Shown in pieces: positions 25,114 to 35,893 of a stretch of 64,000 nt of DNA. The position numbers and the translations under genes were made by a program. How positions within the stretch are numbered: the first letter of the stretch is position 1; each line of letters begins with the position of its first letter. The notes below the pieces were generated by a model. That model saw only the letters and a program-made list of their open reading frames with translations, was not told where the DNA came from and did not search any database. This DNA comes from Antiquaquibacter soli. GTDB lineage: Bacteria > Actinomycetota > Actinomycetes > Actinomycetales > Microbacteriaceae. The stretch is taken from NCBI RefSeq assembly GCF_030580675.1, contig NZ_JAUQUB010000002.1, positions 310,001-374,000 on the forward strand, written 5' to 3'.

Positions 25114-26237
25114 CGACGACCCTCGTGGACGGCATCGGCCTGCTCGTGACGCACGACGAGGAGCGACCGGAGGTCGAGGGCGCGGCACTCCTCATCGAGG
25201 ACGGGCGCGTCGCGTGGTGGGGCGAGAGCGCCGCGGCGCCGGCCGCCGACACCCGCATCGACGCGGAGGGGGGCTGCGTCATCCCCGGCTTCGTCGACAG
25301 CCACGCGCACCTCGTGTTCGCGGGCGACCGCGCCGACGAGTTCGAGGCCAGGATGTCCGGACGCCGGTACGAGGCGGGGGGCATCCGTCGCACGGTCCGC
25401 CTCACCCGCGCCGCGAGCGACGAGGACCTGCTCGCGAACGCCGCGCGGCTCGTCGCGGAGGCCCGAGCGCAGGGCACGACGACGATCGAGATCAAGAGCG
25501 GCTATGGGCTGTCGGTCGACGACGAGGCGCGCGCGGTGCGGCTCGCCGCGCAGCTGACGAGCGAGGTGACCTTCCTCGGCGCCCACGTCGTGCCGGACGG
25601 AATCGACCGCGACGACTACGTCGACCTCGTCTGCGGGCCGATGCTCGACGCGTGCGCGCCGCACTCGCGCTGGATCGACGTGTTCTGCGAGTCCGGCGCG
25701 TTCACCGTGGCGGAGTCCCGCCGCATCCTCGAGGCCGGCCTCGCCCGAGGTCTCGGTGCCCGCATCCACGCCGCGCAGCTCGGCGAGTCCGACGGCGTTC
25801 TGCTCGCCGTCGAGCTCGGGGCGGCGAGCGTCGACCACTGCACGTTCCTCTCGGACGCCGACGTCGACGCCCTCGCCGGGTCGCGAACGGTCGCGACGCT
25901 CCTGCCCGGCGCCGAGTTCTCCACGCGGCAGCCCTACCCGGATGCCCGGCGCCTCATCGACGCGGGCGCGACGGTCGCCCTCGCGAGCGACTGCAACCCC
26001 GGGTCGAGCTATACGACCTCGCTGCCGTTCTGCATCGCCGTCGCGGTGCGGGAGATGGGGATGACGCCCGCCGAGGCACTGCGGGCCGCGACTCTCGGCG
26101 GAGCCGCCGCCCTGCGCCGCGACGACATCGGCCACTTGCGGATCGGCGCTCGCGCGGACGCGGTGCTCCTGGATGCCCCCACCTACGTGCACCTCGCCTA
26201 CCGGCCCGGCGTGCCGCTCGTGCGCCGAGTGCTCTAG
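25110..26237 (+). CDS. hutI: Imidazolonepropionase
   Basis: 375 residues of the amidohydrolase fold. It opens imidazolone propionate to N-formimidoyl-glutamate. The metal-binding HxH is in [12 protein letters not shown] (H65, H67), and later conserved blocks include [18 protein letters not shown] and [13 protein letters not shown] overlap with hutG. No hutF (deiminase) is present, so the pathway here is the four-step formamide-releasing route. The 3-prime end lies 3 bp from a converging gene. Confidence 0.95.
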   Translation: MTTTLVDGIGLLVTHDEERPEVEGAALLIEDGRVAWWGESAAAPAADTRIDAEGGCVIPGFVDSHAHLVFAGDRADEFEARMSGRRYEAGGIRRTVRLTRAASDEDLLANAARLVAEARAQGTTTIEIKSGYGLSVDDEARAVRLAAQLTSEVTFLGAHVVPDGIDRDDYVDLVCGPMLDACAPHSRWIDVFCESGAFTVAESRRILEAGLARGLGARIHAAQLGESDGVLLAVELGAASVDHCTFLSDADVDALAGSRTVATLLPGAEFSTRQPYPDARRLIDAGATVALASDCNPGSSYTTSLPFCIAVAVREMGMTPAEALRAATLGGAAALRRDDIGHLRIGARADAVLLDAPTYVHLAYRPGVPLVRRVL

Positions 26238-26240
26238 CGC

Positions 26241-26552
26241 CTACAGCGTCAGGAACCACCACACCCCGAGGGCGACGCCGGCGAGCGCGAGCGCACCGAG
26301 CACGATCGGCGGCCAGACGCCGGTCCGCGCACCCAGCACGATGCCGACCACCGCGGCCGCCGTCACCGGGAGGACGAGAACGGCCGAGCCGATCCAGAAC
26401 ACTCCCGCAACCACGAATGCGGCTCCGGCATCGGCGTACGGTACCGCGAGCGCTGCGCTCAGCAGCCCGAGCGCGGCGAGCACGGCGACAGTGCCCACGG
26501 CGGCCGTCGATAGAGTGGTCGCACCGCGACGGGCATCCCAGTTCCGAGCCAT
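26241..26552 (-). CDS. Small hypothetical membrane protein
   Basis: 103 residues: a basic N-terminus (MARNWDARRG) and three hydrophobic segments (about 14-36, 40-62 and 70-95). The ATG was chosen because AGGAGG lies 6 nt upstream; a longer frame exists but lacks a ribosome-binding site. No family recognised. It ends 3 bp from hutI and is transcribed away from the S10 operon. Confidence 0.7.
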   Translation of the reverse strand: MARNWDARRGATTLSTAAVGTVAVLAALGLLSAALAVPYADAGAAFVVAGVFWIGSAVLVLPVTAAAVVGIVLGARTGVWPPIVLGALALAGVALGVWWFLTL

Positions 26553-26920
26553 TCGAGCCTCCTCGTCGTGCTCCGAGTGTGCCGAGGAGCACGCAACCGC
26601 GAGCGCGACACGCCCGGGTTGCAGCAAATGCGGCTATATGGCAAACTCTTCTAGTTCAACATTTCGCCGCTTGCGTAGCGCGCGGATCACTCCCAGGCAG
26701 TGCATAGTCCGGCTCAGAAGAGTCCAGAGGCTAGGCCGCGGGGAGCAGGACTCCCACAAGCTCAATCGCTCCTCCATGCGCCGCGCACCCCCGTGCGCGG
26801 TCGGGGAGCGACATTGACAGATAAACAGTGGTGCGACAGCAGGAGCTGAGCACGAGGATGCCGCGAGGCAGACCGTTGCCCAGCGCTCGCAGCAAGACCA
26901 GGAAGCAGAGAGAGAGAACC
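26553..26920 (+). promoter_or_regulatory. Intergenic region and leader of the S10 operon
   Basis: 368 bp between divergent genes. 26625-26665 is the most AT-rich patch and a likely promoter area for one or both sides, but no clear -35/-10 pair was found. A perfect hairpin CCGCGCAC/GTGCGCGG with loop CCCC lies at 26781-26800, followed by TTGACA and a purine-rich stretch running into rpsJ. The long leader with a hairpin fits autoregulation of r-protein synthesis, which is inference only. Confidence 0.45.
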
Positions 26921-27229
26921 ATGGCGGGACAGAAGATCCGCATCCGGCTCAAGAGCTATGACCACGAGGTCATCGACTCGTCGGCTCGCAAGATCGTCGA
27001 CACGGTCACCCGCGCGGGTGCCACGGTGGTGGGCCCGGTGCCGCTTCCGACCGAGAAGAACGTGATCGCCGTGATCCGCTCCCCTCACAAGTACAAGGAC
27101 AGCCGCGAGCACTTCGAGAAGCGCACCCACAAGCGGCTCATCGACATCATCGACCCGACGCCGAAGGCCGTCGACTCGCTCATGCGACTCGACCTGCCCG
27201 CCGACGTCAACATCGAGATCAAGCTCTAG
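26921..27229 (+). CDS. rpsJ: 30S ribosomal protein S10
   Basis: 102 residues, standard. Starts [19 protein letters not shown]. It belongs to the 30S head and doubles as NusE in transcription antitermination. The ATG follows a run of AGAGAGAGA; an upstream in-frame GTG is leader. First gene of the S10 operon. Confidence 0.98.
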   Translation: MAGQKIRIRLKSYDHEVIDSSARKIVDTVTRAGATVVGPVPLPTEKNVIAVIRSPHKYKDSREHFEKRTHKRLIDIIDPTPKAVDSLMRLDLPADVNIEIKL

Positions 27230-27257
27230 CTCGTCGTCAAGCCAATAGGAAACCGCC

Positions 27258-27908
27258 ATGTCTAACACCAAGACGACCAAGGGTCTGCTGGGCAAGAAGC
27301 TCGGCATGACGCAGGTCTGGGACGAGAACAACAAGCTCGTCCCGGTCACCGTTGTCGAGATCACCCCGAACGTGGTCACCCAGGTCCGCACGCCCGAGGT
27401 CGACGGCTACAGCGCCGTGCAGATCGCGTACGGCCAGATCGACCCGCGCAAGGTCACCAAGCCCCTCACCGGCCACTTCGAGAAGGCCGGCGTCACGCCG
27501 CGCCGCCACCTCACGGAGCTGCGCACGGATGACACGAGCGAGTACTCGCTCGGCCAGGAGCTCACGGCCGAGATCTTCGAGCCGGGCTCGAAGGTCGACG
27601 TCGTCGGCACCAGCAAGGGCAAGGGATTCGCCGGTGTCATGAAGCGCCACAACTTCGCCGGCGTCTCGGCGTCGCACGGTGCGCACCGCAACCACCGCAA
27701 GCCGGGTTCGATCGGCGCCTCCTCGACCCCCAGCCGTGTCTTCAAGGGCATGCGCATGGCGGGCCGCATGGGTGGCGACCGCGTCACCGTGCTCAACCTC
27801 ACCGTCCACTCGGTCGACCTCGAGAAGGGCATCGTCCTCATCAAGGGCGCCGTGCCCGGTGCTCGTGGTCGCATCGTCTTCGTCCGCAACGCTGTGAAGG
27901 GGGCCTAA
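27258..27908 (+). CDS. rplC: 50S ribosomal protein L3
   Basis: 216 residues, standard. The [10 protein letters not shown] and [15 protein letters not shown] stretches form the extended loop that reaches the peptidyl-transferase centre. Start preceded by AATAGGAAACCGCC. Two bases before rplD. Confidence 0.98.
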   Translation: MSNTKTTKGLLGKKLGMTQVWDENNKLVPVTVVEITPNVVTQVRTPEVDGYSAVQIAYGQIDPRKVTKPLTGHFEKAGVTPRRHLTELRTDDTSEYSLGQELTAEIFEPGSKVDVVGTSKGKGFAGVMKRHNFAGVSASHGAHRNHRKPGSIGASSTPSRVFKGMRMAGRMGGDRVTVLNLTVHSVDLEKGIVLIKGAVPGARGRIVFVRNAVKGA

Positions 27909-27910
27909 CC

Positions 27911-28564
27911 ATGGCGAACACCCTCGACGTCGTCGACACCTCGGGCAAGAAGACCGGCAGCGTGGAGCTGCCCGCGTCGATCTTCGACGTGCAGACCAAC
28001 GTCCCGCTCATCCACCAGGTCGTCGTCGCCCAGCTCGCCGCCGCCCGCCAGGGCACGCACAAGGCCAAGGGCCGCGGCGAGGTCTCCGGCTCCGGCCGCA
28101 AGCCGTTCAAGCAGAAGGGCACCGGTCGCAGCCGTCAGGGCTCGGTCCGCGCTCCCGAGCACCGCGGCGGTGGCACCGTCCACGGCCCCGTGCCGCGCGA
28201 CTACTCGCAGCGCACCCCCAAGAAGATGATCGCCGCGGCCCTGCTCGGCGCGATCTCCGACCGTGCCCGTGGCGAGCGCCTCACGATCGTCGACTCGTTC
28301 GGCAAGGCCGGCGCTCCGTCGACCAAGGGCGCTGCGGAGCTGCTCGCCTCGGTCACCGGCAAGAACATCCTCGTGGTGCTCGAGCGCGGCGACGAGGTCG
28401 GCTACAAGAGCGTGCGGAACCTCCGCAACCTCCACGTGCTGTGGGCCGACCAGCTCAACGCCTACGACGTGATCGTCAGCGACGACGTCGTCTTCACGAA
28501 GGCCGCCTACGAGGCGTTCGTCGCGTCGAAGACGGCCAAGACCAAGGAAGAGGCCAGCGCATGA
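27911..28564 (+). CDS. rplD: 50S ribosomal protein L4
   Basis: 217 residues. The loop with [20 protein letters not shown] enters the exit tunnel. In E. coli free L4 represses its own operon through the leader; whether that applies here is unknown. Ends in ATGA overlap with rplW. Confidence 0.98.
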   Translation: MANTLDVVDTSGKKTGSVELPASIFDVQTNVPLIHQVVVAQLAAARQGTHKAKGRGEVSGSGRKPFKQKGTGRSRQGSVRAPEHRGGGTVHGPVPRDYSQRTPKKMIAAALLGAISDRARGERLTIVDSFGKAGAPSTKGAAELLASVTGKNILVVLERGDEVGYKSVRNLRNLHVLWADQLNAYDVIVSDDVVFTKAAYEAFVASKTAKTKEEASA

Positions 28565-28860
28565 CGCTCACGTACAAGGACCCCCGCGACATCATCATCG
28601 CGCCCGTCGTCTCCGAGAAGAGCTACAACCTCATCGACGACGGCAAGTACACCTTCGAGGTGGACCCGCGAGCCAACAAGACCGAGATCAAGCTCGCCAT
28701 CGAGAAGATCTTCAGCGTCAAGGTGGACTCGGTGAACACCCTGAACCGTCCCGGCAAGACCCGCCGCACGCGGTTCGGCATCGGCAAGCGCAAGGACACC
28801 AAGCGCGCCATCGTCACGCTCAAGTCCGGTTCCATCGACATCTTCACGGCTGTCGGCTAA
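28561..28860 (+). CDS. rplW: 50S ribosomal protein L23
   Basis: 99 residues, standard; starts [20 protein letters not shown]. It sits at the tunnel exit and docks trigger factor and SRP. The ATG overlaps the rplD stop; a longer in-frame reading lies inside rplD and was rejected. Confidence 0.97.
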   Translation: MTLTYKDPRDIIIAPVVSEKSYNLIDDGKYTFEVDPRANKTEIKLAIEKIFSVKVDSVNTLNRPGKTRRTRFGIGKRKDTKRAIVTLKSGSIDIFTAVG

Positions 28861-28894
28861 GCCTGCGTCGATAGAAACGCAAGAGGGATAACTC

Positions 28895-29734
28895 ATGGCT
28901 ATTAGAAAGTACAAGCCCACGACCCCCGGTCGTCGCGGCTCCTCGGTGGCAGACTTCGCCGAGATCACCCGCTCGACTCCCGAGAAGTCGCTGCTGCGCC
29001 CGCTGCCCAAGACGGGTGGCCGCAACAACGCCGGTCGCATCACGAGCCGTCACATCGGTGGTGGCCACAAGCGCCAGTACCGCGTGATCGACTTCAAGCG
29101 CAACGACAAGGACGGCGTCGACGCCAAGGTCGCTCACATCGAGTACGACCCGAACCGCACGGCGCGCATCGCGCTCCTGCACTACGTCGACGGCACCAAG
29201 CGCTACATCATCGCCCCCAACAAGCTGAACCAGGGCGACATCGTCGAGTCGGGCGCCGGCGCGGACATCAAGCCGGGCAACAACCTCCCGCTCAAGAACA
29301 TCCCCGTGGGTACCGTCATCCACGCGATCGAGCTCCGCCCCGGTGGCGGCGCGAAGATGGCCCGCTCCGCGGGTGCATCCGTTCGCCTCGTCGCGAAGGA
29401 CGGCCCCTACGCCCAGCTCCGACTGCCGTCGGGCGAGATCCGCAACGTCGACCTGCGCTGCCGCGCGACGATCGGCGAGGTCGGCAACGCCGAGCAGTCG
29501 AACATCAACTGGGGCAAGGCCGGCCGTATGCGCTGGAAGGGCGTCCGCCCGACCGTCCGCGGTGTCGCCATGAACCCGGTCGACCACCCGCACGGTGGTG
29601 GTGAGGGCAAGACGTCCGGTGGACGTCACCCCGTGACCCCGTGGGGCCAGCAGGAGGGCCGGACGCGCAAGCGCAACCTCCCCAGCGACCAGCTCATCGT
29701 CCGTCGCCGCAATGTCGGCAAGAAGCGCAAGTAG
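28895..29734 (+). CDS. rplB: 50S ribosomal protein L2
   Basis: 279 residues. The conserved [13 protein letters not shown] near the C-terminus, including the histidine needed for peptidyl-transferase activity, is intact. Start preceded by AAGAGGGATAACTC. Confidence 0.98.
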   Translation: MAIRKYKPTTPGRRGSSVADFAEITRSTPEKSLLRPLPKTGGRNNAGRITSRHIGGGHKRQYRVIDFKRNDKDGVDAKVAHIEYDPNRTARIALLHYVDGTKRYIIAPNKLNQGDIVESGAGADIKPGNNLPLKNIPVGTVIHAIELRPGGGAKMARSAGASVRLVAKDGPYAQLRLPSGEIRNVDLRCRATIGEVGNAEQSNINWGKAGRMRWKGVRPTVRGVAMNPVDHPHGGGEGKTSGGRHPVTPWGQQEGRTRKRNLPSDQLIVRRRNVGKKRK

Positions 29735-29749
29735 TAGGAGCGTAAGAAG

Positions 29750-30031
29750 ATGCCTCGCAGTCTGAAGAAGGGCCCCTTCGTCGACGACCACCTGCTGCAG
29801 AAGGTCGTGAAGGCGAACGAGTCCGGTTCCAAGAACGTGATCAAGACCTGGTCGCGCCGCTCGATGATCATCCCGGCCATGCTCGGGCACACGATCGCCG
29901 TGCACGACGGTCGCAAGCACATCCCCGTGTTCGTGACGGAGACCATGGTCGGCCACAAGCTCGGCGAGTTCTCGCCGACCCGCACCTTCCGCGGCCACGA
30001 GAAGGACGACAAGAAGGGACGCCGCCGCTAA
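29750..30031 (+). CDS. rpsS: 30S ribosomal protein S19
   Basis: 93 residues, starting [18 protein letters not shown], which is universal for S19. It forms part of the 30S head with S13. Overlaps rplV by one base (TAATG). Confidence 0.98.
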   Translation: MPRSLKKGPFVDDHLLQKVVKANESGSKNVIKTWSRRSMIIPAMLGHTIAVHDGRKHIPVFVTETMVGHKLGEFSPTRTFRGHEKDDKKGRRR

Positions 30032-30432
30032 TGGTCGAGTCAATCGCCCGCGTCAAGCACATTCGCGTGACGCCCACCAAGGCCCGTCGCGTCGTCAACC
30101 TGATCCGCGGCAAGCAGGCCCAGGAGGCCCTGGCCATCCTGAAGTTCGCGCCCCAGGGTGCGAGCGAGCCCGTGTACAAGCTCGTCGCCTCCGCGATCGC
30201 GAACGCTCGCGTCAAGGCGGATGCCACGAACAGCTACCTCGACGAGCAGGACCTGTTCGTCTCGGCGGCGTTCGTCGACGAGGGCACGACCCTGAAGCGG
30301 TTCCAGCCGCGCGCCCAGGGCCGGGCCTTCCAGATCCTCAAGCGCACGAGCCACATCACCGTGGTGCTCGCGACGCCGGACCACATCGCCGAGGCCAAGG
30401 CCCCGAAGGCCGCGAAGGCAGGGAAGAAGTAA
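30031..30432 (+). CDS. rplV: 50S ribosomal protein L22
   Basis: 133 residues with the [20 protein letters not shown] loop that lines the exit tunnel and is hit by macrolide-resistance mutations. The tail is Ala/Lys-rich ([14 protein letters not shown]). Coupled at both ends by TAATG. Confidence 0.97.
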   Translation: MVESIARVKHIRVTPTKARRVVNLIRGKQAQEALAILKFAPQGASEPVYKLVASAIANARVKADATNSYLDEQDLFVSAAFVDEGTTLKRFQPRAQGRAFQILKRTSHITVVLATPDHIAEAKAPKAAKAGKK

Positions 30433-31196
30433 TGGGACAGAAGGTAAACCCCTACGGTTTCCGTCTGGGAATCACCACCGACCACGTGTCGCGCTGGTTC
30501 TCCGACAGCACCAAGGCGGGTCAGCGCTACAGCGACTACGTCGCCGAGGACGTCAAGATCCGCAACCTGCTCAAGACCTCCCTCGACCGTGCCGGTGTGG
30601 CGCGCATCGAGATCGAGCGCACCCGTGACCGCATCCGCGTCGACATCCACACCGCCCGCCCGGGCATCGTGATCGGTCGCCGTGGTGCCGAGGCCGAGCG
30701 CATCCGTACCGACCTCGAGAAGCTCACGGGCAAGCAGATCCAGCTGAACATCCTCGAGGTCAAGAACCCCGAGGCCGAGGCCCAGCTCGTCGCGCAGGGC
30801 ATCGCCGAGCAGCTCTCCGCTCGAGTGGCGTTCCGCCGCGCGATGCGCAAGGGACTGCAGGGCGCCCAGCGCGCCGGCGCCAAGGGCGTTCGCATCCAGG
30901 TCTCCGGCCGCCTCGGCGGCGCGGAGATGAGCCGCTCGGAGTTCTACCGTGAGGGTCGCGTCCCGCTCCACACGCTCCGCGCCAACATCGACTACGGCTT
31001 CTACGAGGCCAAGACGACGTTCGGCCGGATCGGCGTGAAGGTGTGGATCTACAAGGGCGACATCACCAACAAGGAGCTCGCCCGCGAGCAGGCGAACCAG
31101 AAGTCTTCCCGTCCCGAGCGTCGTGACGGGGACCGTCCGCGCCGCAACTCCGCCCCCCGGGCGGAGGCGCCGGTCGCAGCAGGAGTTGAGGCGTAA
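30432..31196 (+). CDS. rpsC: 30S ribosomal protein S3
   Basis: 254 residues: KH domain with [14 protein letters not shown] and the C-terminal S3 domain, then an Arg/Pro/Ala tail typical of actinobacteria. It takes part in mRNA entry and helicase action on the 30S. Confidence 0.98.
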   Translation: MGQKVNPYGFRLGITTDHVSRWFSDSTKAGQRYSDYVAEDVKIRNLLKTSLDRAGVARIEIERTRDRIRVDIHTARPGIVIGRRGAEAERIRTDLEKLTGKQIQLNILEVKNPEAEAQLVAQGIAEQLSARVAFRRAMRKGLQGAQRAGAKGVRIQVSGRLGGAEMSRSEFYREGRVPLHTLRANIDYGFYEAKTTFGRIGVKVWIYKGDITNKELAREQANQKSSRPERRDGDRPRRNSAPRAEAPVAAGVEA

Positions 31197-31198
31197 CC

Positions 31199-31618
31199 AT
31201 GTTGATCCCTCGTAAGGTCAAGCACCGCAAGCAGCACCACCCGGGTCGCAGTGGCCAGGCCACCGGCGGCACGACGGTGAACTTCGGTGAGTTCGGCATC
31301 CAGGCCCTCTCTCCCGCGTACGTGACCAACCGCCAGATCGAGGCGGCGCGTATCGCGATGACCCGTCACATCAAGCGTGGTGGAAAGGTGTGGATCAACA
31401 TCTACCCCGACCGTCCGCTGACCAAGAAGCCCGCCGAGACCCGCATGGGTTCCGGTAAGGGTTCGCCGGAGTGGTGGGTCGCCAACATCAAGCCGGGTCG
31501 CGTCCTCTTCGAGGTCGCCGGCGTCAACGAGCAGCTCGCTCGCGAGGCCATGACCCGTGCCATCCACAAGCTGCCCCTCAAGGCACGCATCATCAAGCGC
31601 GAGGAGGGCGACGCGTAA
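31199..31618 (+). CDS. rplP: 50S ribosomal protein L16
   Basis: 139 residues, starting [17 protein letters not shown] and containing [14 protein letters not shown], both diagnostic. Contacts tRNA at the A site. Overlaps rpmC by one base. Confidence 0.98.
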   Translation: MLIPRKVKHRKQHHPGRSGQATGGTTVNFGEFGIQALSPAYVTNRQIEAARIAMTRHIKRGGKVWINIYPDRPLTKKPAETRMGSGKGSPEWWVANIKPGRVLFEVAGVNEQLAREAMTRAIHKLPLKARIIKREEGDA

Positions 31619-31941
31619 TGGCGATCGGATCCAAGGAGCTCCGCCCCGTCGAGCTCGACACCTTCGAAGACGAGCGACTCGTCGACGAGCTGAAGAAGGC
31701 CAAGGAGGAGCTGTTCAACCTGCGCTTCCAGTCGGCGACGGGCCAGCTCGAGAGCCACGGCCGCATCCGTGCGGTCAAGCGCGACATCGCGCGCATCTAC
31801 ACGGTCATCCGCGAGCGCGAGCTCGGCATCCGGGCCACCCCGGCGCCGCTCGAGGCTCCCGTCAAGGCCGCGAAGAAGACCACCAAGAAGGCGGAGGCGG
31901 CTGAGACCGCCGAGGCCACCGAAGAGACGAAGGAGGCGTAG
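31618..31941 (+). CDS. rpmC: 50S ribosomal protein L29 with C-terminal extension
   Basis: 107 residues, well above the usual 60-80. The L29 core (residues 1-75, with [16 protein letters not shown] and [15 protein letters not shown]) is followed by about 30 residues of Ala/Lys then Ala/Glu/Thr. Tails of this type are frequent in Micrococcales r-proteins. TAATG coupling to rplP. Confidence 0.95.
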   Translation: MAIGSKELRPVELDTFEDERLVDELKKAKEELFNLRFQSATGQLESHGRIRAVKRDIARIYTVIRERELGIRATPAPLEAPVKAAKKTTKKAEAAETAEATEETKEA

Positions 31942-31943
31942 TC

Positions 31944-32237
31944 ATGGCGAAGGCCGAAGTGAAGGCTGCCGAGACCGCCGAGCTCGCTCGCGGTTACCGC
32001 AAGACGCGCCGTGGTTACGTGACCAGCGACAAGATGGACAAGACCATCGTCGTCGAGGTCGAGGACCGCGTGAAGCACCCCCTGTACGGCAAGGTCATCC
32101 GCCGCACCTCCAAGGTGAAGGCGCACGATGAGGCGGGCACCGCCGGCATCGGTGACCTCGTCATCATCAGCGAGACCCGCCCGCTCAGCGCCACGAAGCG
32201 CTGGCGCCTGGTGGAGATCCTCGAGAAGGCGAAGTAA
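31944..32237 (+). CDS. rpsQ: 30S ribosomal protein S17
   Basis: 97 residues with [18 protein letters not shown] and [22 protein letters not shown] split over the sequence as in all S17. A short Ala/Glu/Lys N-terminal extension is present. Binds 16S rRNA early in assembly. Confidence 0.97.
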   Translation: MAKAEVKAAETAELARGYRKTRRGYVTSDKMDKTIVVEVEDRVKHPLYGKVIRRTSKVKAHDEAGTAGIGDLVIISETRPLSATKRWRLVEILEKAK

Positions 32238-32240
32238 GCG

Positions 32241-32609
32241 ATGATCCAGCAGGAATCCCGGCTCAAGGTCGCCGACAACACCGGCGCCAAGGAGCTCCTC
32301 ACCATCCGCGTGCTCGGCGGCTCCGGCCGTCGCTACGCCGGCCTCGGCGACGTGATCGTGGCGACCGTGAAGGATGCCATCCCCGGCGGAAACGTCAAGA
32401 AGGGCGATGTCGTCAAGGCGGTCATCGTGCGCGTCGTCAAGCAGACCCGTCGTCCCGACGGCTCCTACATCAAGTTCGATGAGAACGCCGCCGTCATCCT
32501 GAAGAACGACGGGGACCCCCGCGGTACCCGCATCTTCGGGCCGGTCGGCCGTGAGCTTCGCGACAAGAAGTTCATGAAGATCATCTCGCTGGCACCGGAG
32601 GTGCTGTAA
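32241..32609 (+). CDS. rplN: 50S ribosomal protein L14
   Basis: 122 residues, standard; starts [20 protein letters not shown]. Forms an intersubunit bridge and is the docking site of the silencing factor RsfS. Three bases after rpsQ, three before rplX. Confidence 0.98.
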   Translation: MIQQESRLKVADNTGAKELLTIRVLGGSGRRYAGLGDVIVATVKDAIPGGNVKKGDVVKAVIVRVVKQTRRPDGSYIKFDENAAVILKNDGDPRGTRIFGPVGRELRDKKFMKIISLAPEVL

Positions 32610-32612
32610 CCC

Positions 32613-33029
32613 ATGGCTAACATTCGCAAGGGCGACCTCGTGCAGGTCATCAGTGGCCCGTCCCAGGCCCGCGGCGGAGACCGCGGCAAGCAGGGTCGTG
32701 TCATCGAGGTCCTGACCGAGAAGGACCGCGTCATCGTCGAGGGCGTGAACTTCGTCACGAAGCACGTGCGCGTCGGCCAGACCCAGCGCGGCACCAAGAC
32801 CGGCGGCATCGAGACCCACGAGGCTCCGATCCACGTCTCCAACGTGGCGCTCGTCGACCCCGACACCAAGCTTCCGGCGCGCGTCGGCTTCCGCGAGGAG
32901 ACCGACGACCGGGGCAAGACCGTGCGCGTGCGCTACTTCAAGAAGTCGCGTCGTGCTGAGAACAAGAAGCCGGCCAAGGCTTCGACCAAGAAGGCTGCGG
33001 ACAAGGCAGCTGCAGAGGACGCCGAGTAA
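32613..33029 (+). CDS. rplX: 50S ribosomal protein L24 with C-terminal extension
   Basis: 138 residues; the KOW domain ([21 protein letters not shown]) and [16 protein letters not shown] are intact, followed by about 30 residues of Lys/Ala-rich tail. One of two initiators of 50S assembly. TAATG coupling to rplE. Confidence 0.96.
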   Translation: MANIRKGDLVQVISGPSQARGGDRGKQGRVIEVLTEKDRVIVEGVNFVTKHVRVGQTQRGTKTGGIETHEAPIHVSNVALVDPDTKLPARVGFREETDDRGKTVRVRYFKKSRRAENKKPAKASTKKAADKAAAEDAE

Positions 33030-33625
33030 TGACTGACACCGCTACTGCCGCGAAGGCTGGCGCCACGGGCACCTACCAGCCGCGCCTCAAGCAGAAGTAC
33101 CGCAACGAGATCGCCGCTCAGCTCAAGAGCGACTTCGGCTTCACGAACGTGCACCAGGTGCCCGGCATCGTGAAGGTCGTCGTCAACACGGGCGTCGGCG
33201 AGGCCGCTCGCGACTCCAAGATCATCGAGGGGGCCGTCAAGGACCTCACCGCGATCACGGGTCAGAAGCCGCAGGTCACGAACGCCCGCAAGTCCATCGC
33301 GCAGTTCAAGCTCCGCGAGGGCCAGCCGATCGGTGCGCACGTCACGCTGCGCGGCGACCGGGCGTGGGAGTTCCTCGACCGACTGATCACGCTCGCGCTT
33401 CCGCGTATCCGTGACTTCCGCGGACTGTCGGACCGCCAGTTCGACGGCCACGGCAACTACACCTTCGGCCTCACGGAGCAGTCCATGTTCCACGAGATCG
33501 ACCAGGACCGGATCGACCGAGTCCGTGGTTTCGACATCACCGTCGTCACCACGGCCAAGAACGACGAGGAGGGTCGCGCGCTGCTCAAGGCGCTCGGCTT
33601 CCCGTTCCGGTCCAACGAGCAGTAA
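33029..33625 (+). CDS. rplE: 50S ribosomal protein L5
   Basis: 198 residues with a short Thr/Ala N-terminal extension, then [12 protein letters not shown] and [16 protein letters not shown]. Binds 5S rRNA. The expected rpsN (S14) is missing from the 69-bp gap that follows. Confidence 0.98.
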   Translation: MTDTATAAKAGATGTYQPRLKQKYRNEIAAQLKSDFGFTNVHQVPGIVKVVVNTGVGEAARDSKIIEGAVKDLTAITGQKPQVTNARKSIAQFKLREGQPIGAHVTLRGDRAWEFLDRLITLALPRIRDFRGLSDRQFDGHGNYTFGLTEQSMFHEIDQDRIDRVRGFDITVVTTAKNDEEGRALLKALGFPFRSNEQ

Positions 33626-33694
33626 CACTCCACTAGAGAAGGTCGGCAGCGGTGTACCGCTCGTCGAAACCAGCTAACAGAAAGAACCCATCAC

Positions 33695-34093
33695 ATGACG
33701 ATGACAGATCCGGTCGCAGACCTGCTGACCAGACTGCGTAACGCCAACTCGGCGTACCACGACCAGGTGTCGCTGCCGAACAGCAAGCTCAAGGCGCACA
33801 TCGCGGAGATCCTCAAGAACGAGGGCTACATCTCCGCATGGAAGGTCGAGGACGCGCGCGTCGGACAGACGCTCACGATCGACCTCAAGTACGGCCCCAA
33901 CCGCGAGCGCTCCTTCGTGGGCATCAAGCGCGTTTCGAAGCCCGGCCTGCGCGTGTACGCCAAGTCGACCGAGATCCCCAAGGTCCTCGGCGGCCTCGGC
34001 GTGGCCATCCTGTCCACCTCCTCCGGACTCCTCACGGACAAAGAGGCGACTCAGAAGGGCGTGGGTGGGGAAGTCCTCGCCTACGTGTGGTAG
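33695..34093 (+). CDS. rpsH: 30S ribosomal protein S8
   Basis: 132 residues, [18 protein letters not shown]. Of two adjacent ATGs (33695 and 33701) the first gives the usual actinobacterial N-terminus; the preceding AGAAAGAACCC is a weak ribosome-binding site. S8 is the translational repressor of the spc operon in E. coli. Follows rplE directly, without rpsN. Confidence 0.97.
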   Translation: MTMTDPVADLLTRLRNANSAYHDQVSLPNSKLKAHIAEILKNEGYISAWKVEDARVGQTLTIDLKYGPNRERSFVGIKRVSKPGLRVYAKSTEIPKVLGGLGVAILSTSSGLLTDKEATQKGVGGEVLAYVW

Positions 34094-34099
34094 CCAGTC

Positions 34100-34636
34100 A
34101 TGTCACGAATCGGACGTCTCCCCATCGCCATCCCGGCTGGTGTCGACATCAAGATCGACGGCCAGGATGTCGCGGTCAAGGGCCCGAAGGGCGAGCTCAA
34201 GCTCACCGTCGCGAGCCCCATCGCCGTCGCCATCGAGGATGGCCAGGTCCTGGTCACCCGCCCCGATGACGAGCGCAACTCGCGCTCGCTGCACGGGCTC
34301 ACCCGCACCCTCATCGCGAACCAGATCGTCGGCGTGACCGACGGGTACTCCAAGGGCCTCGAGGTCGTCGGTACCGGTTACCGCGTGCAGGCGAAGGGCA
34401 ACTCGGTCGAGTTCGCGCTCGGCTACTCGCACCCGATCACGGTGGACCCGCCCGCGGGCATCACGTTCACCGTCGAGGGCAACAACAAGCTGACCGTCAG
34501 CGGCATCGACAAGCAGGCCGTCGGCGAGGTCGCGGCGAACATTCGCAAGCTGCGCAAGCCCGAGCCGTACAAGGGCAAGGGCGTGCGCTACGCGGGCGAG
34601 GTCGTCCGTCGCAAGGCCGGAAAGAGTGGTAAGTAG
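34100..34636 (+). CDS. rplF: 50S ribosomal protein L6
   Basis: 178 residues; starts [17 protein letters not shown] and has the C-terminal signature [14 protein letters not shown]. Located near the factor-binding site of the 50S. Confidence 0.98.
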   Translation: MSRIGRLPIAIPAGVDIKIDGQDVAVKGPKGELKLTVASPIAVAIEDGQVLVTRPDDERNSRSLHGLTRTLIANQIVGVTDGYSKGLEVVGTGYRVQAKGNSVEFALGYSHPITVDPPAGITFTVEGNNKLTVSGIDKQAVGEVAANIRKLRKPEPYKGKGVRYAGEVVRRKAGKSGK

Positions 34637-34638
34637 TC

Positions 34639-35010
34639 ATGGGTCTCGGAACCAGAGGTAAGAGCAAGTCGGCGGCCAAGGACCGCCGCCACGCCCGCCT
34701 TCGCAAGAAGGTCGTCGGCACGGCGGAGCGTCCTCGCCTCGTCGTCACCCGCTCGGCCCGTCACGTCTTCGTCCAGGTCGTCGACGACTCCAAGGGTCAC
34801 ACCGTGGCGTCGGCGTCCACCCTCGAGGCGGACCTGCGCACCTTCGACGGCGACAAGACCGCGAAGGCCCGCAAGGTCGGCGAACTCGTCGCCGAGCGCG
34901 CCAAGAAGGCCGGCATCGAGGCGGTCGTCTTCGACCGCGGCGGCAACCGCTACGCAGGACGGGTCGCGGCGATCGCCGACGGCGCCCGGGAAGGCGGGCT
35001 GGCGCTGTGA
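34639..35010 (+). CDS. rplR: 50S ribosomal protein L18
   Basis: 123 residues, with [20 protein letters not shown] and [21 protein letters not shown]. Binds 5S rRNA with L5. The stop overlaps the GTG of rpsE. Confidence 0.98.
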   Translation: MGLGTRGKSKSAAKDRRHARLRKKVVGTAERPRLVVTRSARHVFVQVVDDSKGHTVASASTLEADLRTFDGDKTAKARKVGELVAERAKKAGIEAVVFDRGGNRYAGRVAAIADGAREGGLAL

Positions 35011-35708
35011 GCGACGAAACTACGAACAAGGAGCAGGACGTGGCCGCTGAGGCAACTGAGGCCGTCGTCGTGGATGCACCCGCGACGGAGACCGCGAACG
35101 AGCCCCGCGAGGCGCGTCGCGGCGGCCGTGAGCGCAACCCCAACCGCGACCGCAACAGCGGCCGTGACGCCGAGAAGAGCCAGTTCCTCGAGCGCGTGGT
35201 GACCATCAACCGCGTGTCCAAGGTCGTGAAGGGTGGTCGTCGCTTCAGCTTCACCGCTCTCGTGGTCGTCGGCGACGGCAACGGCCTCGTCGGCGTCGGC
35301 TACGGCAAGGCGCGCGAGGTCCCCACCGCGATCTCGAAGGGCGTCGAGGAGGCGAAGAAGAACTTCTTCCGCGTCCCGCGTGCCGGAGCGACCATCCCGC
35401 ACCCCGTGCAGGGTGAGGCCGCCGCCGGTGTCGTGCTCCTGCGTCCGGCCTCCGCCGGTACCGGTGTTATCGCCGGTGGCCCGGTCCGCGCCGTGCTCGA
35501 GTGCGCGGGCATCCACGACGTCCTGAGCAAGTCGCTCGGCTCGTCGAACACGATCAACATCGTGCACGCGACCGTTGCTGCCCTCCAGCAGCTCGAGGAG
35601 CCTCGCGCGGTCGCCGCGCGTCGCGGCCTCGAGGTCGAGCACGTCGTCCCGGCGCGCCTCCTGCGCGCCGAAGCCGAGTCCTCGGCTGCAGCGAAGGCAG
35701 GTGTCTGA
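35007..35708 (+). CDS. rpsE: 30S ribosomal protein S5
   Basis: 233 residues. The first ~55 are an acidic then Arg/Asn-rich extension common in actinobacteria. The S5 core with [20 protein letters not shown] follows. Concerned with decoding accuracy. GTG start coupled to rplR; ATG of rpmD overlaps its end. Confidence 0.97.
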   Translation: MSDETTNKEQDVAAEATEAVVVDAPATETANEPREARRGGRERNPNRDRNSGRDAEKSQFLERVVTINRVSKVVKGGRRFSFTALVVVGDGNGLVGVGYGKAREVPTAISKGVEEAKKNFFRVPRAGATIPHPVQGEAAAGVVLLRPASAGTGVIAGGPVRAVLECAGIHDVLSKSLGSSNTINIVHATVAALQQLEEPRAVAARRGLEVEHVVPARLLRAEAESSAAAKAGV

Positions 35709-35893
35709 TGGCCGCGCGCCTGAAGGTGACCCAGATCAAGTCCACGATCAGTGAGAAGCAGAACCAGCGCCACACGCTGCGCAGCCTCGGGCTGCACCGC
35801 ATCGGTGACGTCGTCGTCCGCGAGGACAACAAGCAGAACCGCGGCTACGTGCGGACTGTTGCTCACCTCGTGAAGGTTGAGGAGATTGACTAA
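35708..35893 (+). CDS. rpmD: 50S ribosomal protein L30
   Basis: 61 residues, standard: [20 protein letters not shown] and [15 protein letters not shown]. Coupled by overlapping stop/start codons to rpsE and rplO. Confidence 0.98.
   Translation: MAARLKVTQIKSTISEKQNQRHTLRSLGLHRIGDVVVREDNKQNRGYVRTVAHLVKVEEID

Noticed and set aside
26814-26825. TTGACA before rpsJ as a -35 box
   Set aside because: No acceptable -10 lies 15-19 bp downstream, so it was not called as a promoter.
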